A program made the position numbers and the translations under genes. A stretch of DNA of 64,000 nucleotides from Bacteroidales bacterium (lineage in GTDB: Bacteria; Bacteroidota; Bacteroidia; Bacteroidales; VadinHA17): NCBI GenBank assembly GCA_021371855.1, contig JAJFVL010000055.1, positions 186,001 to 250,000 of the forward strand. The letters are read 5' to 3'. The notes under the pieces are model-generated. The model ran no database searches. It was not told the origin of the DNA and saw only the letters and a list, made by a program, of their open reading frames with translations. Shown piece after piece: positions 52,591-60,511 of the stretch (positions are counted from its first letter, which is position 1; each line of letters begins with the position of its first letter).

Positions 52591-53514
52591 TTACTTATTT
52601 TTTTGCTCTTTGGCGAATTCCGGAGATATATAGTTTTCGTAGCTTAAGCAGACATGTGTTGCAAAATCGACAGCTGTGGTAATGACTTTTTCCCATTCCT
52701 CCCCAGTCATTTTTTCCAGCTGTTCTTTACGTATATTATTAAGATATATTGAAGTGATCATCCCTGCGTTAAAGTTATCGCCGGCCCCTATTGTACTGAC
52801 AGGAGTTATCTTCCGAACGGGAAACTTTCCTGAAAAAGAGGCCGTCCTTACATAAACTCCTTCGGTATTTGCAGTATATACCAGGCACCTGCAATATTCT
52901 TTTACAGCATCCCATGCTTCATCCATATTTTTTGCACCAAAAATATTACTGAAATCTTCATCCGATCCTCTGAGCAGACCTGCCATCTGAATATTCTCAA
53001 CTATCAGTGGTTTAAGCACGTTCAGCTCTGACAGATGTGTTTTACGGAAATTAGGATCATAAATTATCATTGCGCCGTTTTCTTTTGCGCTATTTATAAA
53101 CTTCTTAAACTTATCCCTGATCTCCGGCCAGATTGCAAAAAACGACCCGCACTGAATTATATCGTCTTTATTGACAACAGGAAAATCTATATCGAGACGC
53201 TTTCCAGGGAAATCCTTATAAAAAGTGTAATGGGCATCGTTTTTCTTATCAAGAAACGCCAGTGCAAGTGAGGTGTTCCCATCAGGAAAGTGATATACAT
53301 GAGAAGAGTCAACGCCATTTTCTTTTAAAAAATTATCGATCAGTTTCCCGACATCGTCAGAGCCGTATTCGCTTATAAAAGATACCGGTAATCCCATACG
53401 CCCGATTGAAACAGCGCTGTTCAGAACCGATCCGCCTGCTTTTGCAGCCTGGGGCTGACCATCTTTGAAAATAATATCAAGTACCGTTTCGCCTAATCCG
53501 TAAATTTTTCTCAT
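52591..53514 (-). CDS. PfkB-family carbohydrate kinase
   Basis: 307 residues of the ribokinase/fructokinase fold. GGSVLNSAVSIGRMG is the first sugar-binding motif and TIGAGDNFNAG (about 240-250) is the second with the catalytic Asp of the GAGD anion hole. It phosphorylates a ketose or similar sugar at a hydroxyl using ATP; a fructokinase-like substrate is most probable. It is on the opposite strand from the aldolase operon but sits between two of its dehydrogenase genes, so it most likely makes the ketose phosphate the aldolases cleave. It has its own promoter region in the 160-bp gap shared with the sorbitol-dehydrogenase-like gene. Confidence 0.88.
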   Translation of the reverse strand: MRKIYGLGETVLDIIFKDGQPQAAKAGGSVLNSAVSIGRMGLPVSFISEYGSDDVGKLIDNFLKENGVDSSHVYHFPDGNTSLALAFLDKKNDAHYTFYKDFPGKRLDIDFPVVNKDDIIQCGSFFAIWPEIRDKFKKFINSAKENGAMIIYDPNFRKTHLSELNVLKPLIVENIQMAGLLRGSDEDFSNIFGAKNMDEAWDAVKEYCRCLVYTANTEGVYVRTASFSGKFPVRKITPVSTIGAGDNFNAGMITSIYLNNIRKEQLEKMTGEEWEKVITTAVDFATHVCLSYENYISPEFAKEQKNK

Positions 53515-53643
53515 CTGAAATAAGATTTTAAATAGTCATGGGGTGAATTTACAATTTTTTTTAAATATATGCTTCAGCATGATACCGGCAGACATCACTT
53601 TTGATAAAGGATAAGAAGCACTAGTTATACATTCAGATATTTT

Positions 53644-53651
53644 TATATTTG
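53644..53651 (+). promoter_or_regulatory. -7 element of the sorbitol-dehydrogenase-like gene
   Basis: TATATTTG, a full TAnnTTTG match, 23 nt before the start codon. No TTTG at the right -33 distance is visible. Transcription would begin near 53658. Confidence 0.45.
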
Positions 53652-53674
53652 CTTTCAAATTAAATACGAAAATT

Positions 53675-54709
53675 ATGAAAGCAATGATGCTTACAGGGAT
53701 CAGTCAAATGGAGATGAAAGATATTCCAGAACCCAAAGTGATAAAATCCAATGATGTAAAAATAAAAATGTCTGTCCTTGGGATCTGTGGATCGGATATC
53801 CATTATTACACTTCGGGACAGATCGGCTCCCAGAAAGTTAAATATCCATTTGCTGTAGGGCACGAAGGAGCAGGTGTTGTTGTTGAAACGGGACCAAAAG
53901 TAACCAGGGTTAAACCAGGCGATGTTATTGCGGTTGATCCTGCTATGCCATGCTGGAAATGCGATCAGTGCAGAGTTGGAAGACATCACACATGCCGCAA
54001 TCTCAGATTTCTGGGTTGCCCGGGACAAGCTGAAGGATGCCTGATGGAATATATTGTCATGCCTGAAGAAAGCTGTTACCCCCTTGCCGGAAAATTGACA
54101 GCCGATCATGGTTCAATTTCCGAACCTCTAGCCATCGGGGTATATGCAGTTAGAAAATCAGGTGATATAAAAGGGCTGAACATTGGCATATTCGGTTTTG
54201 GACCTATCGGAATGAGTGTAATGCTTGCTGCAAAAGCACAGAAAGCAGCAAATATATATGTTACAGATAAGATTGATCCACGTCTTGCTATTGCATCAAA
54301 AGAAAAAGCAGCCGGTACATTCAATACGCTGAAAGAAAATATTTCAGAAAAGATCAAGCAGCAAGAGAATCTAGGACTTGATATTGTATTTGAATGTTGC
54401 GGCCAGCAGGAAGCTTTCGACCAGGCTATCGAAGTTCTTAAACCTGGTGGCAAACTGGTTGTGGTAGGGATTCCCGAATTCAACCGATGGTCGATGGCGG
54501 TGGACGATACTCGTCGTAAAGAAATATCTCTCCAGTTTATCAGACGGCAGGTGGGCTGCGTGGAAGATTCTCTTGAGATGATGAAAAGCGGAATAATAAA
54601 CGTTGATAATATGATTACACACAGATTCCCGTTCGACCGCACCAAAGAGGCTTTCGACCTGGTAGCCGGTTATCACGACGGAGTGATGAAGGCTATGATA
54701 TATTTTTGA
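53675..54709 (+). CDS. Sorbitol/xylitol-dehydrogenase-like zinc enzyme
   Basis: 344 residues of the medium-chain dehydrogenase family. Catalytic zinc ligands: Cys38 in ICGSD, His63-Glu64 in GHEGAG and the Glu in SISEPLAIG. The structural zinc lobe is intact with Cys93, 96, 99 and 107 (CWKCDQC...C). The NAD loop is GFGPIGMSV. Wording such as YYTSGQIG fits polyol dehydrogenases, which convert sorbitol, xylitol or similar to a 2-ketose. It supplies the ketose for the PfkB kinase and aldolases in this locus. It is the last enzyme gene before the SusCD region. Confidence 0.9.
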   Translation: MKAMMLTGISQMEMKDIPEPKVIKSNDVKIKMSVLGICGSDIHYYTSGQIGSQKVKYPFAVGHEGAGVVVETGPKVTRVKPGDVIAVDPAMPCWKCDQCRVGRHHTCRNLRFLGCPGQAEGCLMEYIVMPEESCYPLAGKLTADHGSISEPLAIGVYAVRKSGDIKGLNIGIFGFGPIGMSVMLAAKAQKAANIYVTDKIDPRLAIASKEKAAGTFNTLKENISEKIKQQENLGLDIVFECCGQQEAFDQAIEVLKPGGKLVVVGIPEFNRWSMAVDDTRRKEISLQFIRRQVGCVEDSLEMMKSGIINVDNMITHRFPFDRTKEAFDLVAGYHDGVMKAMIYF

Positions 54710-54881
54710 TTCTTATCTGAAATCAAAATCAATATTCATTTTAGAAATTATTGAAGCCTGGTAAAAATCAATATGAATACCTGAAATTCAGAATTATAAA
54801 TCTTTATTTATTGATTTTCAATCAATTAAAACATTCTGACAAAATTTTTCAATAATTATTGTGTTAAAAAAATAAAAATTG

Positions 54882-54913
54882 CTTGTAATTAATATTTATC
54901 TTCTTTAGTTTTG
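54882..54913 (+). promoter_or_regulatory. Promoter of the SusC/SusD operon (CTTG, 20 nt, TAGTTTTG)
   Basis: CTTG (54882-54885) is followed after 20 nt by TAGTTTTG (54906-54913), a full TAnnTTTG match. Transcription would start near 54920. Confidence 0.65.
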
Positions 54914-55104
54914 TTTCAACCGTTCTTTGTTATTTAGTTCGACCCTTGGATGCTCCTGATCAGACATCTGTAAATAACATAGATACAGCCACATACCCTA
55001 ACCTAAGTGATGAAGATATTAATTTTCATAGTAGTTTTATTTTTAATTGCTCTGTATTCCCGATGCAAGGAATATGAAATTTTGTTGTTTTTTATGTATA
55101 TCCA

Positions 55105-55125
55105 CCCGTTAACGTTAACATTATT
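55105..55125. promoter_or_regulatory. LacI-type operator, copy 1 of a 21-bp repeat
   Basis: CCCGTTAACGTTAACATTATT. The centre GTTAACGTTAAC is a perfect 12-bp palindrome with an AACGTT core, the A-n-C-G-n-T pattern of LacI-family operators. It lies about 190 nt past the candidate transcription start. Confidence 0.6.
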
Positions 55126-55167
55126 CACTAAGTATAATATAGTTTTAAGCATTTTCATGTCTGCTAT

Positions 55168-55188
55168 CCCGTTAACGTTAACATTATT
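55168..55188. promoter_or_regulatory. LacI-type operator, copy 2 of a 21-bp repeat
   Basis: An exact second copy of the 21-bp element at 55105, 63 bp downstream (six helical turns at 10.5 bp per turn), so two bound proteins would sit on the same face of the DNA. No LacI-type regulator gene is in the window. Confidence 0.6.
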
Positions 55189-55324
55189 AGTATCAGTGAA
55201 AGAGAATGAATTACAGTATTTGAATAATTTTTCTCCCCTGTTCTATCTGGCTAAAAAGAAATCAATTAATAAATATCATAAACTAAAATAATTCAAATAT
55301 GCAAAAACCTAAATCCTATTATTT

Positions 55325-55337
55325 TAACAAGTTAAGA
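55325..55337 (+). promoter_or_regulatory. Half-copy of the GntR operator before the first SusC gene
   Basis: TAACAAGTTAAGA is identical to the right half of GntR operator 2 plus three bases (41755-41767). Only a half-site; the left half is not conserved here. Confidence 0.35.
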
Positions 55338-55379
55338 TTTGATTGTTATTTATTTTTTTAACCCTAAACCTTTACTCTT

Positions 55380-58300
55380 ATGCAAAAAAGTTCTATTGTT
55401 TTATTCTGTCGAAGATGTTTACCTGTCATCTTCAAGAGAATAAATTTAATTATCTTTTTTATGCTGATCACAGTTGCTTCTGTATCAGCTAAGAATCATT
55501 CAAAATCTGCTGATGCAACTTCTGAACCGGAATCAGGTACATCAGATTTGCAGCAGCAGGGTACAATTACCGGTACTGTGGTTGACTCAAAAGGAGAGCC
55601 AATTATTGGTGCAACTGTTATGGTAAAAGGGACAACTATTGGAGTCCTTACAGATATATCAGGTAAATACACCTTACCTAATGTTCCGTCAAATGCCACT
55701 TTATCCATTTCTTATATAGGTATGGCATCACAGGAAATCGCATTGGAAGGTAAGTCCAGGCTTGATGTTACTCTTAAAGAAGCAACATTAGCTTTGGATG
55801 AGGTTGTAGTTATCGGATATGGAGTACAGAAAAAAGAGAGTGTCGTAGGTGCCATTTCCCATGCAACCAGCGAGGAATTACAGCGTTCAGGCACTGTTAC
55901 CGACTTTAAGCAGGCTCTGACCGGACAGATGCCCGGGTTGGTCACATTAACAGCCTCCGGTGAACCGGGTGGTACCGGCAGAGGAACCAGTGCAACCAAT
56001 ATCTTTATCCGTGGTATGAATACCTGGAACGGTGGTCAGCCTCTGATCCTGGTCGACGGAGCAGAAAGGGGTATGGATAACATCGATGTAAATGAAGTAG
56101 AAAATATTTCAATATTAAAAGATGCTTCAGCAACAGCAGTTTTCGGTGTTAAAGGTGCAAACGGTGTTATTCTCATCACCACTAAAAGGGGTGCCACCGG
56201 AAAGCCGAAACTCTCCTTCACTTACAATGCGGTTGGCAAGATGCTTTCGAAACTGCCGAAAACAATGGATTCGTACGACGCTATTCTTACAAGGGATGAA
56301 GCAATTGAACGTGAGGTTGTTCTCAATGAACCATCATGGGGCGATTATATTCCTACGACAATAGCTGAAAGATATAGAAAGCCACAAACAGCGGAAAATT
56401 CCGAAATATACCCTAATGTTAACTGGCAGGATGCTTTGTTCAAGAAAGTTGGCATGTCGCACAGGGCTGCACTGGATATCCAGGGAGGAACAAAAAAAGT
56501 CAGTTATTTCGGATCATTGGCCTACCTTCACGAAGGTGATATGTTCAAAGAATATGAGAATTATAAAGGATACAAACCAAATTACAACTTTGACCGTTTT
56601 AACTTCAGAAGTAACCTCGATTTCAAACTCACAAGGACAACTACTTTAAAGGTAAATCTTTCAGGATATTACAGTCTGAAGAACACCAACTACAATAATG
56701 AAGGAAGTACCGGTTCCGCTGATCAGTGGATGTGGGCTGCAGCCTATTCAATGCCTCCTGACCTTTATCTTCCACAATACTCTGATGGCCGTTTTGGCTG
56801 GTCAGATGTTGCAGCAAAACCAAATCCTGTGGCTGCTGTTTATAATCTGGGTATCAGGCAGACGCGTACTACTGAACTTAACTCTGATTATCACATCGAA
56901 CAAAAGCTCGATTTTATTACAAAAGGATTGAGCGCAACAGGATCTTTGTTCTACGATAATCAAATTAAATCCCAGGGCGGTATCTATGATGTTGCCAACG
57001 CTGTCCGTGGATCAGATTGTAACACCCCTGAAAAAACCATTGATGCATCATTATACACCGGACCCGATCAGGATCCAGGTGAGTATACTACACTATGGCC
57101 ATTTGCCGGTCAAAACCAGTTTGACTGGGTATTACAACCATGGTACATAAACTCTGAAGTTATTGGTTCTGCTTTATGGGACAGTACAATTCCGATCACA
57201 CGCAGGATGATGTATCAGTTCCAGCTTAATTATGCAAGGAAATTCGGAAAACATAATGTATCAGCCATGGGTCTGATGAAACGTGAAGAGTATGCAAAGG
57301 GAAGCATGTTCAAGAATTTCCGTGAAGACTGGGTATTCCGTGGAACATATGATTATAATTCGACATATTTTTTCGAAATGAACGGAGCATACAATGGGTC
57401 AGAACAATTCGGACCTGGTTACAGGTTTGATTTCTTCCCCTCACTTGCTCTGGGATGGAATGTTACAAATGAAAAATTCTGGAAGATTGACCAGATAAAC
57501 AGACTTAAACTCCGTTACAGTATCGGAATGGTCGGTGATGACAACGTTTCAGGCGGAAGGTGGTTGTATGCTTCCCAGTTATCATATGGAGGCTATTCCC
57601 GTATTGGTGAGAGAACCGATGCCACCAGTCCATACAGATTCTATAGAGAAAGTGTTGTAGGCAACCCTGATATTCACTGGGAAAAAGCTCTTAAAAATAA
57701 TATTGGTGTTGAAATGGGCATATTAAAAGATATGTTTTCAATTACCTATGATTACTTTACAGAAGACAGAACCGATGTTTTGCTGGCAGGAGGTTCAAGA
57801 AGTGTCCCTGCATTCTTTGGAACAACACCGCCAAGCGCCAATGTTGGAGAAGTTAAGTCTAACGGGCATGAGCTTGAAATTAAGTTCAATAAAAGCTGGA
57901 ACACAGGATGGCATTTCTGGTCCGCATTGTCAATTGCCCATACTGAGAATGAAATTATATTTAAAGATGATCCGGCCTTGCTCGATCCTCATCTGAAAGC
58001 TGCAGGTTATTCCATTGGACAGACAAAAACTTCAGTGAGCACAGGCTTCTATAACAACTGGGATGAAATTTATGCCAGCGTCCCCACTGAAACAGGCGAC
58101 GGTTACAAACTTCCCGGCTATTATAATTATCTCGATTACAATGCTGATGGTGTTTATAAATCATCTGAGGATGCAGTGCCATATGGTTATTCTGAAATAC
58201 CTCAGAATACCTACAATTTAACTCTTGGAGGCGATTATAAAGGATTTAGTGTGACAATCCAGCTCTATGGTGTGAATAATGTTACCCGTACCTTTTCGCA

Positions 58301-58667
58301 GGACAACTTCCCAAGCAGTCAGGATGTTGTTTTCTCCCATGTATATGATTACTGGTCAGAAGATAATCAGGATGCGACCTCTTTCCTTCCAAGATGGAAA
58401 ACGTCGGGGGAGAATATCGGAAATTATTATGTTTATGACGGCTCTTACCTGAGGCTCAAAACAGCAGAGATTGCATATACATTTGACAGTAACTGGGTTA
58501 AAAAAGCCAGTTTGTCATCTATGAGGGTGTTCCTGAACGGAAATAACCTTTTCTTCTGGTCAAATCTTCCCGATGACAGGGAAGTAGCATGGTCGGGAGG
58601 TAGCGCAAGCAGTGGAACATATCCTTCGGTTAAGCGTATTACCTTAGGTGTTGATTTAACCTTTTAA
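55380..58667 (+). CDS. SusC/RagA TonB-dependent outer-membrane transporter (1)
   Basis: 1095 residues. Signal peptide (INLIIFFMLITVASVSA), then a spacer, then the carboxypeptidase-regulatory-like domain (about 62-145) beginning GTITGTVVDSKGEPIIGAT. A TonB-box region is LDEVVVIGYG, the plug (about 150-270) includes QALTGQMPGLV and GANGVILITTKRG, and the remainder is a 22-strand barrel ending with a Phe (LGVDLTF). It imports oligosaccharides across the outer membrane with the SusD partner gene 12 nt downstream. The long leader and operators point to induction by a specific substrate. Confidence 0.96.
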   Translation: MQKSSIVLFCRRCLPVIFKRINLIIFFMLITVASVSAKNHSKSADATSEPESGTSDLQQQGTITGTVVDSKGEPIIGATVMVKGTTIGVLTDISGKYTLPNVPSNATLSISYIGMASQEIALEGKSRLDVTLKEATLALDEVVVIGYGVQKKESVVGAISHATSEELQRSGTVTDFKQALTGQMPGLVTLTASGEPGGTGRGTSATNIFIRGMNTWNGGQPLILVDGAERGMDNIDVNEVENISILKDASATAVFGVKGANGVILITTKRGATGKPKLSFTYNAVGKMLSKLPKTMDSYDAILTRDEAIEREVVLNEPSWGDYIPTTIAERYRKPQTAENSEIYPNVNWQDALFKKVGMSHRAALDIQGGTKKVSYFGSLAYLHEGDMFKEYENYKGYKPNYNFDRFNFRSNLDFKLTRTTTLKVNLSGYYSLKNTNYNNEGSTGSADQWMWAAAYSMPPDLYLPQYSDGRFGWSDVAAKPNPVAAVYNLGIRQTRTTELNSDYHIEQKLDFITKGLSATGSLFYDNQIKSQGGIYDVANAVRGSDCNTPEKTIDASLYTGPDQDPGEYTTLWPFAGQNQFDWVLQPWYINSEVIGSALWDSTIPITRRMMYQFQLNYARKFGKHNVSAMGLMKREEYAKGSMFKNFREDWVFRGTYDYNSTYFFEMNGAYNGSEQFGPGYRFDFFPSLALGWNVTNEKFWKIDQINRLKLRYSIGMVGDDNVSGGRWLYASQLSYGGYSRIGERTDATSPYRFYRESVVGNPDIHWEKALKNNIGVEMGILKDMFSITYDYFTEDRTDVLLAGGSRSVPAFFGTTPPSANVGEVKSNGHELEIKFNKSWNTGWHFWSALSIAHTENEIIFKDDPALLDPHLKAAGYSIGQTKTSVSTGFYNNWDEIYASVPTETGDGYKLPGYYNYLDYNADGVYKSSEDAVPYGYSEIPQNTYNLTLGGDYKGFSVTIQLYGVNNVTRTFSQDNFPSSQDVVFSHVYDYWSEDNQDATSFLPRWKTSGENIGNYYVYDGSYLRLKTAEIAYTFDSNWVKKASLSSMRVFLNGNNLFFWSNLPDDREVAWSGGSASSGTYPSVKRITLGVDLTF

Positions 58668-58679
58668 AGATTCGTAATT

Positions 58680-60479
58680 ATGAAAAGCATAAAAATGAAA
58701 TATAAATTAAATATTTTTACCGGTTCTTTAATTCTATTACTGGGTTTGAGCTCATGCGAAAGCTACCTCGACAAAGCTCCGGAAGCCACTATTACAGAAA
58801 AAGATGCATACGGGAACTTTATAAGTTTTCAGGGAGCTGTTGAAGAGCTGTACAGTTGCATCACTGACCCTAACAAAGCCGGAGCATGGAATCAGTATCT
58901 CTTTGCAGATGAAACACTTTATAACGACATCTATGCATTTGACCAGGGTAATTACTGGAGTCAGAGCGGTTATCTGTATGGTACCAGTGTAGCCACTACA
59001 GATCTCAACAGCCGTACCAAGAGAGTATGGCCGCTTGCATGGTACGGAATCAGAAAAGCCAATCTTGCATTGTCTAAACTCCCTCTGTTGGAAGGTACAC
59101 AGGAAGAAAAAGATCTCATTAAGGGACAAGCCTTATTCTTCAGGGGCTGGTTCTATTTTGAGCTTATGAAATGGTATGGAGGATTACCATATATTGATAC
59201 AGTATTGGCACCGACAGCCGACATGAAGATTCCCCGTCTTAATTACAGGGAGACAGCTTTAAGAGCAGCTGCCGATTTCAGGGCTGCCGCCGACCTTTTG
59301 CCGGAACATTGGGACAAAACGGTGGCCGGACAGGCTACACTGGGTAATAATGGCCCACGTATTAATAAATTTTTTGCCCTCGGATATCTTGGCAGGGACC
59401 TGTTATATGCTGCAAGTCCGATGATGAACGAAGAATCGACCGGCAGTGCAACTTTCGATGCTGATCTTTGCAAACAGGCTGCTTCAGCATTTGCTGAACT
59501 TCTGTCATTGAACGACCAGACACAAACATACAAGATGCAGACCTGGGCCACATGGACAGATAATTTCTGGGTATGGTCACCAAGTAATAATATTATGTCA
59601 GGAGGAACAGAAGTGATCATGAATTGTACAGTATATGATAAAGGAAGGGTAAGATGGTCAACAGTCGGCTTCACCTGTCCTACCCAGTTTGGTGGAAACG
59701 CCAGCAAAGTTGAGGTACCAACGGCCAATTACATTAAGAACTATGCTATGGCCAACGGTCTGCCAATTGACGATCCTGCTTCAGGTTATAATCCCGCAAA
59801 TCCGTGGACGAACAGGGAACCCCGGTTTTACAGTGATATAATCATAGATGGTGATAAGATGACTGCCAGCAGTGGTGCAGGGGTTGATCAATATGCCCAG
59901 CTCTATACCGGGGGACGTCACCGCAGCGCCACCAATGGCAGTGTGACCGGATTTTATTATAAAAGATATTCTCCTTTTGGATGCAACCAATGGGATAAAA
60001 AATGGGATGCTTTTCAGGCCTATGTCCCATTCCTGAGACTTGCTGACATATACCTGATGTATTCCGAAGCTGTTCTTCAGGGTTATGGTTCCGCTTCAGC
60101 CACTGCTCCTGGTTATTCGCTTACCGCAGAAGGCGCCATTAATGTTGTCAGAAACCGTGCCAAATTACCTAATATCTCCGCTACTTACACTGGCTCTAAA
60201 GATGCATTTATGGGTGAAATCATCCGCGAACGGGCTGTTGAACTTGCTTATGAAGGAGAACGTTTTCAGGACCTGCGCCGCTGGAACCTGAACACTGAAT
60301 TAAAGTACAGGGAAAAGACCGCAGTTGAATTTGACCGTGATCCGGTTACCAAAAAACCTATAAATATCACCGAGAGAGTGGTTATTACCAGGGTTGCTGA
60401 GAAAAAGCATAACTGGCTGCCTTTCCAGGTTAAATTTACCAAACAATATGAGGGATTCCAACAAAATCCTGGCTGGTAG
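58680..60479 (+). CDS. SusD/RagB glycan-binding lipoprotein (1)
   Basis: 599 residues. The lipoprotein signal ends at Cys26 (LLGLSSC). The SusD fold shows four helical TPR-like hairpins (about 60-240), KGQALFFRGWFYFELMKWYGG being a typical helix pair, and a C-terminal binding half ending in a conserved RRWNLN / LPFQ segment. As the surface lid of the SusC barrel it captures the glycan. It may start at 58680 or 58695 (MKYKLN), which does not change the lipoprotein signal. Confidence 0.94.
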   Translation: MKSIKMKYKLNIFTGSLILLLGLSSCESYLDKAPEATITEKDAYGNFISFQGAVEELYSCITDPNKAGAWNQYLFADETLYNDIYAFDQGNYWSQSGYLYGTSVATTDLNSRTKRVWPLAWYGIRKANLALSKLPLLEGTQEEKDLIKGQALFFRGWFYFELMKWYGGLPYIDTVLAPTADMKIPRLNYRETALRAAADFRAAADLLPEHWDKTVAGQATLGNNGPRINKFFALGYLGRDLLYAASPMMNEESTGSATFDADLCKQAASAFAELLSLNDQTQTYKMQTWATWTDNFWVWSPSNNIMSGGTEVIMNCTVYDKGRVRWSTVGFTCPTQFGGNASKVEVPTANYIKNYAMANGLPIDDPASGYNPANPWTNREPRFYSDIIIDGDKMTASSGAGVDQYAQLYTGGRHRSATNGSVTGFYYKRYSPFGCNQWDKKWDAFQAYVPFLRLADIYLMYSEAVLQGYGSASATAPGYSLTAEGAINVVRNRAKLPNISATYTGSKDAFMGEIIRERAVELAYEGERFQDLRRWNLNTELKYREKTAVEFDRDPVTKKPINITERVVITRVAEKKHNWLPFQVKFTKQYEGFQQNPGW

Positions 60480-60511
60480 GTCAAAGAGTTATAATATAAA
60501 AATCTTAAGAA

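Larger units (their letters stand above)
54710..55379. other. 670-bp regulatory region before the first SusC gene
   Basis: Long AT-rich spacer with no convincing gene. It contains a promoter (54882-54913), two perfect 21-bp direct repeats with the palindrome GTTAACGTTAAC (55105-55188), and a half-copy of the GntR operator (55325-55337). A 94-codon frame (55007-55291) runs through the repeats and is rejected because its residues follow the repeat and not a fold. If the promoter is used, the susC leader is about 460 nt. Confidence 0.7.

Noticed and set aside
55007..55291. 94-codon frame before the first SusC gene
   Set aside because: It reads through both 21-bp operator repeats (giving the same PLTLTL residues twice) and has no fold, so it is a by-product of AT-rich regulatory DNA.
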